NCBI GenBank assembly: GCA_003516705.1
Contig: DPCJ01000108.1
Coordinates: 1,339 to 15,279 of the forward strand
Length of the DNA stretch: 13,941 bases
Direction of reading: 5' to 3'
Source of the DNA: Prolixibacteraceae bacterium
GTDB taxonomy: Bacteria; Bacteroidota; Bacteroidia; Bacteroidales; Prolixibacteraceae
In this document: one piece after another, positions 1-6,573 of the stretch
How the letters are laid out: each line of letters begins with the position of its first letter
Position numbering within the stretch: the first letter of the stretch is position 1
Position numbers and translations under genes: made by a program
Notes under the pieces: model-generated
The model's input: the letters and a program-made list of their open reading frames with translations, nothing else
Database searches by the model: none
What the model was told of the DNA's origin: nothing

Positions 1-164
1 CCAACGGTTTTTTCCTGTAATCCCATTTCACCAATCAACTCGGCCATTATTTTATGAACTACGCCGTGTGAACATCCCGGACAGTAATGCATGTACACAT
101 CTTCCTGGATTACCGACTTGCTGTAAACCAGGTTTTCGGGTTTAATAAGATCTTTTAACTCCAT
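1..164 (-). CDS. 2-oxoacid:ferredoxin oxidoreductase, TPP-binding (beta) subunit, 5' part only
   Basis: This is the N-terminal ~54 codons of a thiamine-pyrophosphate-binding 2-oxoacid:ferredoxin oxidoreductase subunit (KorB/VorA type); the rest lies beyond the left edge. Translation from the ATG at 164 begins MELKDLIKPENLVYSKS and contains HYCPGCSHGVVHK, the Cys-Pro-Gly-Cys-(S)-H-G segment typical of the start of the TPP domain. In these complexes the beta subunit carries TPP and helps decarboxylate the 2-oxoacid to an acyl-CoA. The ATG lies inside the end of vorB and the genes overlap by 23 bp in different frames, which indicates translational coupling within one operon. A gamma subunit (VorC/KorC) would be expected next, outside the window. 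The family is clear; which 2-oxoacid is used cannot be read from this fragment. Confidence 0.88.
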   Translation of the reverse strand, partial: MELKDLIKPENLVYSKSVIQEDVYMHYCPGCSHGVVHKIMAELIGEMGLQEKTV

Positions 165-1263
165 AACTCAATTCCCATGAAAATTTTTCTTCCAATGCTT
201 CCACAACTTCTTCGGGTGTAGGAATAATTCCACCCATCCGTCCGAAGTAATTCACACGTACAGTGCTGCCAGCTTCGTACACCGATAGTTTGATGTCTTC
301 CACCATCTGACCGGCGCTCATTTCAACCGATAAAAAGCCTTTCACTTTACGGGCCAGTTCTTTGATAACCGCTTTAGGAAAAGGAAAAAGCGTGATTGGC
401 CTGAGCAAACCCACCTTCAATCCTTTTGCACGGGCAATTTCAACAGCTTTCTGGCAAACGCGCGATGATGTGCCAAAAGCCACAAGCACAAACTCGGCAT
501 CTTCGCACTGAAAGGTTTCATACCGCACTTCTTTTTCCTCAATGGTTCTGTATTTTTCCTGAAAACGAAGATTGTTTTTTTCCATTATCTCCGAATCCAT
601 TACAAGCGATGTTATAATATTCTTCTTTCGTGAAGCAGGTTTTCCGGTAGTTGCCCAGGTTCCACACTTCTCATGAATTTCTTCTGAAGTCCAGCGGGGT
701 TTAAAATCCGAAAGTTTTACCTTTTCCATCATCTGACCGAGGGCTCCGTCGGTAAGAATCATTGATGGATTCCGATATTTAAAAGCAAGTTCAAAACCAA
801 GGTCAACAAAATCATTCATTTCCTGAACCGATGAAGGAGCAAGCACAATGAGTTTATAATCGCCGTGTCCTCCCCCTTTTACTGCCTGAAAATAATCGGC
901 CTGCGACGGCTGTATAGTTCCGAGACCCGGTCCGCCGCGCTGTACATTTACAATCAGGCAAGGCAATTCAGCTCCGGCGATGTATGAGATTCCCTCGCTC
1001 ATCAGGCTTATGCCCGGACTGGATGAAGATGTCATTGCTTTTTTACCAGAACCTGCAGCGCCATAAACCATATTAATAGCAGCCACCTCGCTTTCGGCTT
1101 GTAATACTACCATTCCGGTTTCTGTCCAGGGCTGGCGTGCCATCAGCGTTTCCATTACTTCCGACTGTGGCGTAATCGGATAACCGAAATAGCCATCGCA
1201 ACCACAGCGGATTGCAGCCTCGGCCAGCACCTCGTTACCCTTCATTAATTTGTATTCTGCCAT
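142..1263 (-). CDS. vorB: 2-oxoacid:ferredoxin oxidoreductase, alpha subunit (VorB-like)
   Basis: Alpha subunit (373 aa) of a multi-subunit, cytoplasmic, CoA-dependent 2-oxoacid:ferredoxin oxidoreductase of the VorB/KorA type. The pyruvate-ferredoxin-oxidoreductase N-terminal domain fills about residues 1-180, with GYPITPQSE at 27-35, QAESEVAA at 55-62 and TSSSSPGISLM at 78-88. The C-terminal transketolase-like domain II carries LVAFGTSSR and LLRPITLFPFP. Length is normal for a stand-alone alpha chain. It follows the two-cluster ferredoxin gene by about 104 bp and overlaps the TPP subunit by 23 bp, giving the usual D-alpha-beta order. The best family name is VorB, 3-methyl-2-oxobutanoate (branched-chain) oxidoreductase, but the KorA, Vor and Ior families are close. 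Substrate could be branched-chain 2-oxoacids, 2-oxoglutarate or aryl pyruvates. The aromatic-metabolism neighbourhood makes phenylpyruvate worth considering, which is inference only. Confidence 0.9.
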   Translation of the reverse strand: MAEYKLMKGNEVLAEAAIRCGCDGYFGYPITPQSEVMETLMARQPWTETGMVVLQAESEVAAINMVYGAAGSGKKAMTSSSSPGISLMSEGISYIAGAELPCLIVNVQRGGPGLGTIQPSQADYFQAVKGGGHGDYKLIVLAPSSVQEMNDFVDLGFELAFKYRNPSMILTDGALGQMMEKVKLSDFKPRWTSEEIHEKCGTWATTGKPASRKKNIITSLVMDSEIMEKNNLRFQEKYRTIEEKEVRYETFQCEDAEFVLVAFGTSSRVCQKAVEIARAKGLKVGLLRPITLFPFPKAVIKELARKVKGFLSVEMSAGQMVEDIKLSVYEAGSTVRVNYFGRMGGIIPTPEEVVEALEEKFSWELSYGVKRSY

Positions 1264-1367
1264 TTTTAAATGATTATTTTCTATTGATTATCGTTTAATG
1301 ATTTCTTTTCGGCAAAAACCGTCTGTAATCACTTACAATTAATAAATAAGCATTAATAAATAATAAA

Positions 1368-1595
1368 TTATTCAATCTTCATCCTGTAAATGGTGATGCA
1401 CGTATCGGGGCAAACCACGCCGCAATTCGAGCACCCGATGCAGTTTTCGGGGTAAGCCATGTATGAATAATGATAGCCGCGGCTGTTCACTTCGCGGTTT
1501 AGTCTCAAAACATCGTGCGGACACGCTTCAACACAAAGTCCGCATCCTTTGCAACCTTCGTTATCAACAACTACTGCTCCTCTGACTTTTGCCAT
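1368..1595 (-). CDS. vorD: 2x[4Fe-4S] ferredoxin-type delta subunit of the 2-oxoacid oxidoreductase
   Basis: A 75-residue two-cluster ferredoxin. The first motif, CKGCGLCVEACP, places cysteines at 15, 18, 21 and 25; the second, CIGCSNCGVVCP, at 52, 55, 58 and 62. Both are complete CxxCxxCxxxCP motifs, so two [4Fe-4S] clusters are expected. In VorDBAC/KorDABC complexes this subunit passes electrons between the TPP/Fe-S core and an external ferredoxin or flavodoxin. The loop between the clusters is long (about 26 residues), as is usual for these delta chains. It is the first gene of the operon as seen here: it starts 104 bp before vorB and has a ~300-bp gap upstream. The electron carrier could be the flavodoxin encoded about 2.5 kb upstream, but that pairing is inferred. 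Confidence 0.9.
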   Translation of the reverse strand: MAKVRGAVVVDNEGCKGCGLCVEACPHDVLRLNREVNSRGYHYSYMAYPENCIGCSNCGVVCPDTCITIYRMKIE

Positions 1596-1896
1596 TTTAC
1601 ATCAATTTTTGTTCAAAAATAATTTGCCAAACACTCAAAAAACGTCATAAAAATCAGGTTCTGGCGAATTAATTTATGTTGGTTAAAATCTTTAAAGTAA
1701 ACTACTTATTTGCTTTCAGATTAATGGTTTTTCTTTCTAAATCATTACCGATTGATTTGTTTGCCAAAACTATTGGCTAAAAAAAAAAACAAATGCAACT
1801 ATTGTTGCGATTTCAGGGAGAAAGAGTGAATGAGTAATTGAGTTACTGAGTGAGTGAGTGAGAAAATTAGTGATTAAGCTGAAAATGGGTTGGCTA
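1596..1896. other. Intergenic gap with a GAGTGAGT-type low-complexity tract
   Basis: About 300 bp between the Crp-like gene and vorD. Apart from the possible -7 box it is AT-rich. It contains a degenerate tetranucleotide-like tract at about 1826-1875 (gtgaatgagtaattgagtta, then gagtgagtgagtgag) and an A10 run at about 1780-1789 next to a short GCCAA/TTGGC inverted repeat. I see no gene here; short reading frames in it have no recognisable product. Confidence 0.5.
1614..1621 (-). promoter_or_regulatory. Possible Bacteroidota -7 box for the vor operon
   Basis: On the minus strand this reads TATTTTTG, matching the Bacteroidota -7 consensus TAnnTTTG, and it ends 19 nt before the vorD ATG. No well-spaced -33 TTTG box is visible, so the call is weak. 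Confidence 0.3.
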
Positions 1897-2463
1897 TCAG
1901 ATTTTATAAAGAAACCGGGTTAAAATATTCCGGTGAATCCCCAAATATGATGCAATGTGTTGTCGCTGCAATTTTTTACCTAATTCCGGGTTTTCGGCAA
2001 AGAATTTCCGGATGCGCTGTTCGGCGTTTAACGACTGAAACGAATGTACCCGTTCCATGGCATGAATGTAGCTTTCTTCGGCCAGAATACGCACTGTACG
2101 CTCAAAGCGCCGGTTATTGTCGAGCAGGTTTTTAAACTCATCTTTCTCAATATAAATCAGTTCCGAATCTTCGTAAACCCTGATACTTTCCGTTGAGTTT
2201 CTGCCAAAATAAAAGCTGTCGTGGTTACTTACAATAAAATTGTTAGGCGGATAAAAAAACCGCGAAATCCACTCAGTTCCGCTGTCAGCCATGTAGGTGG
2301 CATACAAAAGTCCGTTCAGCAAAATCCCGATACGCTTGGTTTTCTCGCCATAACCGATAAAGGTTTCACCTTTTCGTAAAGTTACCGGCTTATTTTTTAA
2401 TTGAAGCTCGTCAATTACTTCGAGGGTAAGCTGGTAGCGCGATATAACCTTGTTTTTATCCAT
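1897..2463 (-). CDS. Crp/Fnr-family transcriptional regulator
   Basis: A 188-residue Crp-like DNA-binding regulator. Residues ~20-115 form the cyclic-nucleotide-binding-like beta roll (LRKGETFIGYGEKTKRIGILLNG is characteristic of its start). A dimerisation helix follows at about 115-145. The C-terminal winged HTH includes LQRQHIASYLGIHRNILTRF at 165-184, where Bacteroidota Crp proteins usually have IASYLGISRETLSR. The protein contains no cysteine, so it is not an Fe-S Fnr-type oxygen sensor. The ligand is unknown and the typical cAMP-binding Arg/Ser signature is not obvious. It is alone in its transcription unit: 158 bp separates it from the aminotransferase upstream and 301 bp from vorD downstream. 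Position suggests it may regulate the adjacent vor or amino-acid genes; this is inference. Confidence 0.88.
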   Translation of the reverse strand: MDKNKVISRYQLTLEVIDELQLKNKPVTLRKGETFIGYGEKTKRIGILLNGLLYATYMADSGTEWISRFFYPPNNFIVSNHDSFYFGRNSTESIRVYEDSELIYIEKDEFKNLLDNNRRFERTVRILAEESYIHAMERVHSFQSLNAEQRIRKFFAENPELGKKLQRQHIASYLGIHRNILTRFLYKI

Positions 2464-2621
2464 TTTTTAATACTGAATTTTATTGGATAACGGATGCTGG
2501 ATATTCGATGCTGGATTGGAAGAACGAGATTGATTGAGATTAGTAGAGATTAATTGGAAAAACACACAAATTTTCAACACGGAACCCGAAGCTCGAAACT
2601 TGTAACCTAAAACTTTGAAAT
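2464..2621. repeat. Intergenic micro-repeats (GATGCTGGAT and GAAACTTG-type words)
   Basis: The gap between the aminotransferase and the Crp gene holds two direct copies of GATGCTGGAT (2493-2502 and 2507-2516). A run of GATTGATTGAGATT-like words follows, then GGAACCCGAAGCTCGAAACT at about 2581-2600. The 10-mer GGAACCCGAA recurs on the opposite strand just upstream of the aminotransferase (about 3970-3985). These look like degenerate word expansions, not a gene. Confidence 0.5.
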
Positions 2622-3944
2622 TCATTTCCCTTTTCCCCCATATTCAGCATTAAACAATTGAAGTCTTTTTTCAAGTTCGCCAAATTGTTCGGGCTGAACA
2701 AACGAAACGCAGGCGCGGATTCCTTCTTCATCACTCCCTGTATTATCGAGCGCAATAGCACTGACTCCGTAATATAACAGATTTTCAACCAACTGATTTC
2801 CTGTCATTCCCGGGTACGAGAGCGTGAAATAAAAACCATCGGCAATGGGTTCTTCCAAATCGGTTTTGTAAACAATTTCGAATCCATTATCTGTAAAGAT
2901 TTTTTTCATCGCACTGGCTTTTTCGCCATAAAGTTTCACTCCTTCAACAAAATCGAACTGCCCTTTATTGGCTGCTTCGAGCATCGCTGCCAGCGCCCAT
3001 TGTGCCGAGTGACTTGTACCTGACGATAAAGAATATAACAGTCTGAAAACGATGGTACTGCCAAAAGTGGCACTCTCAAACCTTTGCTGAAGCGCCGGAA
3101 ACTCGCGATTGTACAAACCTTCGGGAATTATCATCAGCCCGATGCGCTGACCGGCGTATGAAAATATTTTTGAGCTCGAAATAAACAGCACAAAATTGTT
3201 TGTGTAATTGGCAACGGTTGGCTGAAACGGCGGCACACCGGGCTGTGACAAATCATGTCTGAAATCCATGCCGAAATAGGCAAGGTCTTCCATCACAATC
3301 ACATCGTATTGATTGGCCAGTTCGCCAATGATTTTAAGTTCGTCGTCGGTAAAACAAATCCATGCCGGATTGTTGGGATTCGAATAAATGATGGAATTGA
3401 TATTGCCTTTTGAAAGATATTCTTCAAGCTTTGACCGTAGTTTTTCACCCCGGTAATGAAACACATCAAACGATTCGTATTTCAAACCGAGCACCATCAT
3501 TTGTTGCTTCTGCACCGGGAAACCGGGGTCGATAAACAGCGCGGTGTCCTTTTTTGTGTCGGTATATCCGGCTGCCATAAAAGCGGCAAAAGTACCCTGC
3601 ATCGAACCCACTGTTGGGATGCAACCTTTTGCATCCACCTCAATATTCATGAAGTTTTTTACAAACAGGGCAGCCTGTTCTTTTAACGGCTGAATACCGT
3701 CGATTATCGGATAAATGGCAGCCACACCCCTTTTCAGGGCAGCAATTTCGGCATCAACACCCACCTGCGAAGGCGGAAGTCCGGGAACACCCATTTCCAT
3801 GCGGATGTATTTTACGCCGGTAGCGGCTTCAACAAGATTTACCAACGCTACGATTTCGCGAATCGATGCTTTTCCCACATCCGAAATGCGAAGCTCCTTA
3901 ATTTTCGAATCAACAACAGCTTTATCCAACGGTGAATTTGCCAT
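2622..3944 (-). CDS. Class I/II PLP-dependent aminotransferase
   Basis: A 440-residue fold-type I aminotransferase, probably cytosolic. Visible landmarks are YSNPNNPAW (187-195, the substrate/PLP-binding Asn region), VMEDLAYFG (217-225, Asp contacting the pyridine N and Tyr contacting the PLP oxygen), and SSSKIFSYAGQRIG (256-269), where K259 is the expected Schiff-base lysine. The N-terminal GVPGLPPSQVGVDAEIAAL resembles a family common in Bacteroidales genomes. Length is slightly above the usual ~400 because of an N-terminal extension. Upstream is the flavodoxin (138-bp gap) and then prephenate dehydratase, so use on phenylpyruvate or another aromatic 2-oxoacid is a reasonable guess. Substrate specificity of this class cannot be read from motifs alone. 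The ATG at 3944 fits the N-terminus of family members I recall. Confidence 0.88.
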   Translation of the reverse strand: MANSPLDKAVVDSKIKELRISDVGKASIREIVALVNLVEAATGVKYIRMEMGVPGLPPSQVGVDAEIAALKRGVAAIYPIIDGIQPLKEQAALFVKNFMNIEVDAKGCIPTVGSMQGTFAAFMAAGYTDTKKDTALFIDPGFPVQKQQMMVLGLKYESFDVFHYRGEKLRSKLEEYLSKGNINSIIYSNPNNPAWICFTDDELKIIGELANQYDVIVMEDLAYFGMDFRHDLSQPGVPPFQPTVANYTNNFVLFISSSKIFSYAGQRIGLMIIPEGLYNREFPALQQRFESATFGSTIVFRLLYSLSSGTSHSAQWALAAMLEAANKGQFDFVEGVKLYGEKASAMKKIFTDNGFEIVYKTDLEEPIADGFYFTLSYPGMTGNQLVENLLYYGVSAIALDNTGSDEEGIRACVSFVQPEQFGELEKRLQLFNAEYGGKGK

Positions 3945-3959
3945 GTGAACAGTTTAAAA

Positions 3960-4080
3960 GTTATAAGTTTCGGGTTCCGGGTTTCGGGTTACAGGATTCT
4001 CGATACTGGATTCTGGATTCTGGATAAAAATCCAGTATCATTTTATCCAGTATCAAGTATCGTTTTCTATCCAGTATCCA
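3960..4080. repeat. Intergenic GATACTGGAT/ATCCAGTATC repeat cluster
   Basis: Between the aminotransferase and flavodoxin genes, GATACTGGATTCTGGATTCT is followed by several ATCCAGTATC copies in the opposite orientation. The two orientations can pair into a hairpin (GATACTGGAT at about 4002-4011 with ATCCAGTATC at about 4030-4039). The left part has GTTTCGGGTT/GGGTTCCGGG words. It could end the flavodoxin transcript or be a selfish word expansion; no gene is visible. Confidence 0.55.
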
Positions 4081-4082
4081 GC

Positions 4083-4607
4083 TTAAAATCCAAACTCCTC
4101 AGCAAGCTGTTTTACCCAGCTGGCCACGCGTTCATCGGTAAGTTCGGGCTCAAAATCTTCATCAACGGGCAAACCCACAAATTTGCCATCAACAACAGCT
4201 TCCGATTCATCAAACTCGTAACCTTCGGTTGAAACCTGACCCGACAAAACAGCTCCGTTTTGTTTCAGTTTGTTGGCAAGCACAGCCATGTGGTCAACAA
4301 AAGTAGCTGTATAAGTTACATGATCGCCCAAACCAAAAATGGCTATTTTTTTGCCTTTGTAGCTGACTTTTTCAATTTCGGGCAGAAATTTGCCCCAGTC
4401 GTTGCTTGAATAATTTGAGTTCCAGGTATCTTTTCCAACGGTGGAAATACCAAAGATTATTTTGTCAAAACGTTCAAGGTCGGCAGCGGTAGCGTCTTTT
4501 ACCGGAACCAGTTCAACTTTGTCGTCACCAATTTGGCTTTTGATTTTGTCGGCAACCCGGTTAACAGCTCCGCCTACCGGTCCGAAAAAAATGGCTGTTT
4601 TGCTCAT
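4083..4607 (-). CDS. Long-chain flavodoxin
   Basis: A 174-residue FMN-binding electron carrier of the bacterial long-chain flavodoxin type. Landmarks are GISTVGKDTW (53-62, W loop over the FMN face), SYKGKKIAIFGLGDHVTYTATFVDHM (82-107, FMN-binding and signature region), and STEGYEFDESEAVVDGKFVG (126-145) followed by LTDERVASW. The first phosphate-binding loop is unusual. Where flavodoxins normally have a (S/T)x(T/S)Gx(T/S) loop, this protein has FGPVGGAVNRVA (8-19), with no hydroxyl residues, so FMN phosphate contacts must differ. The gene starts 23 bp after pheA, suggesting co-transcription. A low-potential carrier here fits the nearby 2-oxoacid:ferredoxin oxidoreductase, which needs ferredoxin or flavodoxin as partner; this functional link is inferred. 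Confidence 0.85.
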   Translation of the reverse strand: MSKTAIFFGPVGGAVNRVADKIKSQIGDDKVELVPVKDATAADLERFDKIIFGISTVGKDTWNSNYSSNDWGKFLPEIEKVSYKGKKIAIFGLGDHVTYTATFVDHMAVLANKLKQNGAVLSGQVSTEGYEFDESEAVVDGKFVGLPVDEDFEPELTDERVASWVKQLAEEFGF

Positions 4608-4630
4608 AATTGTATTTTTTAACTGATTAT

Positions 4631-5467
4631 TTACTGGTTATGAATATTGATTTCGCCCCGCACATATTCGCCAAGAATCGAAAGACTTGAAGCGCCTTTT
4701 AACACCTGGTGAATGGCTTTATCGTATTTCATCGGGTCTTCCCATTCAATATCCACATGAAAGGTGTATTCGTTGGGTTTCCCGATGATTGGCACCGATT
4801 GAATTTTGGTAAGGTTGATTTCGTTTTCGGCAAACGTATTTAAAACCCTTGCGAGCGCGCCATGAAAATGCCCCACCTCGAAACAGATGGAAGCTTTGTT
4901 GGTTCCTTCGGTTTTGTTGCCGTGTTTCGAGAGTATCAGAAATCGTGTATAATTCTTTTTGTTCGATTCAATTCCGGTTTCCAGCACTTCGAGTCCGTAC
5001 AATTCTGCCGAACGCAGATTACCAATAGCCGCGGCGTGAACCATGTTTTTTTCGCGAACCAGTTTTGCGGCAGCCGCAGTATCAATATTCTCGTGTTTTT
5101 CCACATTCGGATAATACTTTTCGAGGTATTCGGCGCATTGCTCGATAGCCACAGGATGCGAATAGATATCGGTAATCTGTGCCGGCTTTGTACCGGGATT
5201 TACAAGCATATTTTGCTGAATGTGCAGGTAAATTTCGCCAATAATACGAAGGTGATAATCGCGGATGAGCTGGTAGTTTTTAAGAATACTGCCGGCAATT
5301 GAATTTTCGATGGCCATCACAGCAAACTTTACCTTGTCGGCATCAATCATTTCGCAAACGTTGGTAAATGTTTTACATTCAACAACTTCAATTTTATCGT
5401 CGAAATACTTTAAGGCAGCATCTTCGTGAAAAGAACCAACAATACCCTGAATCGCAACTCGTTTCAT
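4631..5467 (-). CDS. pheA: Prephenate dehydratase
   Basis: A 278-residue monofunctional prephenate dehydratase, converting prephenate to phenylpyruvate in phenylalanine biosynthesis. The catalytic PDT domain covers about 1-180: QGIVGSFHEDAA (7-18), IENSIAGS (53-60), YSHPVAIEQC (102-111), DTAAAAKLV (129-137) and the catalytic TRF motif at 174-176 (NYTRFLIL). A C-terminal ACT domain follows, with FHGALARVLNTF (201-212; the GALxxVL effector motif). Where many PDTs have ESRP, here the sequence reads KIQSVP (221-226), so phenylalanine feedback may be changed. There is no fused chorismate mutase. A good -7 box lies just upstream, and the flavodoxin gene follows after 23 bp. The ATG at 5467 gives the normal N-terminus. 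Confidence 0.94.
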   Translation of the reverse strand: MKRVAIQGIVGSFHEDAALKYFDDKIEVVECKTFTNVCEMIDADKVKFAVMAIENSIAGSILKNYQLIRDYHLRIIGEIYLHIQQNMLVNPGTKPAQITDIYSHPVAIEQCAEYLEKYYPNVEKHENIDTAAAAKLVREKNMVHAAAIGNLRSAELYGLEVLETGIESNKKNYTRFLILSKHGNKTEGTNKASICFEVGHFHGALARVLNTFAENEINLTKIQSVPIIGKPNEYTFHVDIEWEDPMKYDKAIHQVLKGASSLSILGEYVRGEINIHNQ

Positions 5468-5488
5468 TCTCTATTTTTTACAAAGCCC

Positions 5489-5496
5489 CAAATATA
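5489..5496 (-). promoter_or_regulatory. Possible -7 box for pheA
   Basis: Minus-strand TATATTTG matches the Bacteroidota -7 consensus TAnnTTTG, ending 22 nt upstream of the pheA ATG. No clear TTTG is found about 19 nt further upstream, so only the -7 half is supported. Confidence 0.4.
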
Positions 5497-5559
5497 TAAA
5501 AATGGATTGGTTATTGTCCGGCCCTCCGAAATTTCAGGTTGCGGGAACTTAAACTTTAC

Positions 5560-5670
5560 AATTCCTGCCTTTCCTTCTTTTTTCCCCACGCCCAATGCTC
5601 CTTGCTCCCTGCTCTTTGCCCCTTGCTCCGCCATTCATGCATTGTAGCATTCTCGCATTCACGCATTAAA
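5560..5670. repeat. Low-complexity CTTGCTCCCTGCTC and GCATTC word repeats
   Basis: Within the 450-bp gap between the divergent pheA and Cys-repeat genes. A pyrimidine-rich stretch of TTGCTCC/TGCTC words (about 5597-5629) is followed by CATTCATGCATT, GCATTCTC and GCATTCACGCATT words (5632-5667). The 13-mer GCATTCACGCATT (5655-5667) recurs exactly at 12291-12303. No protein is supported here. The rest of the gap (5671-5788) is AT-rich with nothing recognised. Confidence 0.55.
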
Positions 5671-5788
5671 ATCCTCTTGCATTTTACCATAATATTTTCT
5701 ATTTTCATCGCACAAAAAATCAGGAACTTAACCAGATACAGAATTCGAAATGATGCAACCAAAACTGCATATTTTTAAAACCAAAAGG

Positions 5789-5881
5789 ATGGAAATTTTT
5801 AGACTTGGCCGGCTATATTGGCATGTAAAGGATGAAAAAATCAGAAATAAACTAGTTAGCAGCAATTTTGAACAGTACTAA
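5789..5881 (+). CDS. Possible 30-residue small ORF upstream of the Cys-repeat gene
   Basis: An ATG-to-TAA frame beginning MEIFRLGRLYWHVKDEK and ending NFEQY, 36 bp upstream of the Cys-repeat protein on the same strand. The composition (aromatic and basic residues) is protein-like, but the only purine-rich ribosome-binding sequence (AAAAGG) directly abuts the ATG, which is too close to work well. It could be a leader peptide or chance. No family is recognised. Confidence 0.2.
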   Translation: MEIFRLGRLYWHVKDEKIRNKLVSSNFEQY

Positions 5882-5917
5882 CAACATAGATATAGACATT
5901 AAATTAATCTACAAAGA

Positions 5918-6481
5918 ATGATAAAGTCTAACAAACCTATTACAACTGGATACTCAGGTTTTCAAAGAAATCCTGATGGAACTTATGTGTGTGGCGGTGC
6001 ATACTCCGGTTTCCAAAGAAATCCAGATGGAACTTATGTGTGTGGTGGTGCATACTCAGGGTATCAAAGAAATCCCGATGGAACGTATGTGTGCGGTGAT
6101 GCATATTCAGGGTTCTTGAGAAATCCAGATGGAACTTATGTATGTGGAGGTGCATATTCTGGGTATCAAAGAAATCCTGATGGAACTTATGTGTGCGGAG
6201 GTTCATATTCAGGGTATCAAAGAAATCCCGATGGAACTTATGTGTGCGGAGGTGCATATTCTGGGTATCAAAGAAATCCCGATGGAACTTACGTGTGCGG
6301 AGGTGCATATTCTGGGTATCAAAGAAATCCCAATGGATTTTATGTATGTGGAGGTTCATATTCAGGATTTCAGAGAAACCCTGATGGGACTTATGTGTGT
6401 GGAGATGCATATTCAGGATTTCAAAGGAACCCTAACGGGTCATATGTGTGTGGTGGAGGGAGTAGAAGATGGTCAATATAA
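5918..6481 (+). CDS. Ten-copy 17-residue Cys repeat protein, function unknown
   Basis: A 187-residue protein that is almost entirely repeat. An 11-residue leader (MIKSNKPITTG) precedes ten consecutive copies of YSGFQRNPDGTYVCGGA-like units with no spacers, then a six-residue tail, SRRWSI. Variation between copies is conservative: F/Y at position 4, D/N at 9, T/F/S at 11, G/D at 16, A/S/G at 17, plus one Q-to-L. Each unit has exactly one Cys (position 14) and an NPDG or NPNG turn. DNA differences between copies are mostly at third codon positions, which shows that this frame is translated and under selection. No signal peptide or TM segment is seen, so it is probably cytoplasmic. I would predict a beta-hairpin or solenoid-like stack with a Cys ladder that could bind metal or cross-link. 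No Pfam family is recognised with certainty; other bacterial proteins with NPDG/APDGTYVGG-like repeats come to mind but have no known function. The coiled-coil gene follows after 92 bp. Confidence 0.8.
   Translation: MIKSNKPITTGYSGFQRNPDGTYVCGGAYSGFQRNPDGTYVCGGAYSGYQRNPDGTYVCGDAYSGFLRNPDGTYVCGGAYSGYQRNPDGTYVCGGSYSGYQRNPDGTYVCGGAYSGYQRNPDGTYVCGGAYSGYQRNPNGFYVCGGSYSGFQRNPDGTYVCGDAYSGFQRNPNGSYVCGGGSRRWSI
5951..6460 (+). repeat. 51-bp coding tandem repeat, 10 units
   Basis: Ten head-to-tail 51-bp units encode the 17-residue repeats. Units differ mainly at wobble positions (for example GGC/GGT/GGA, CCT/CCC/CCA, TAC/TAT), so the array is not a very recent expansion. Middle units (5-7) are more alike than the outer ones, suggesting local duplication or conversion. 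Copy number may vary between strains. Confidence 0.95.
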
Positions 6482-6573
6482 AAAATAGGTCTTCAACATA
6501 AATAAAAATTTGCGCATTAAATAATCAGTCTATTTCAAACAATAGATTTAGTTGCCGATAAATACAATAAAAT

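Noticed and set aside
1763..1789. Rho-independent terminator at the GCCAA/TTGGC hairpin next to an A run
   Set aside because: For the minus-strand Crp transcript the T run comes before the hairpin, and for the plus strand the hairpin is followed by A, not T. There is also no plus-strand gene to terminate.
2540..2788. Minus-strand 82-codon frame overlapping the end of the aminotransferase
   Set aside because: It lies mostly inside the aminotransferase in another frame, and its tail is made of intergenic word repeats (FQSFRLQVSSFGFRVENL).
5951..6460. CRISPR-like array
   Set aside because: The repeats are contiguous with no spacers and sit in one coding frame. The 21-bp array upstream of the HTH gene also has no spacers.
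5940..6488. Long open frames in other phases across the 51-bp array (plus 6129-6488 and minus 5940-6410)
   Set aside because: The 51-bp unit is a multiple of three and lacks stops in these frames, so they stay open by periodicity. Between-copy changes are silent in the 5918 frame, not in these.
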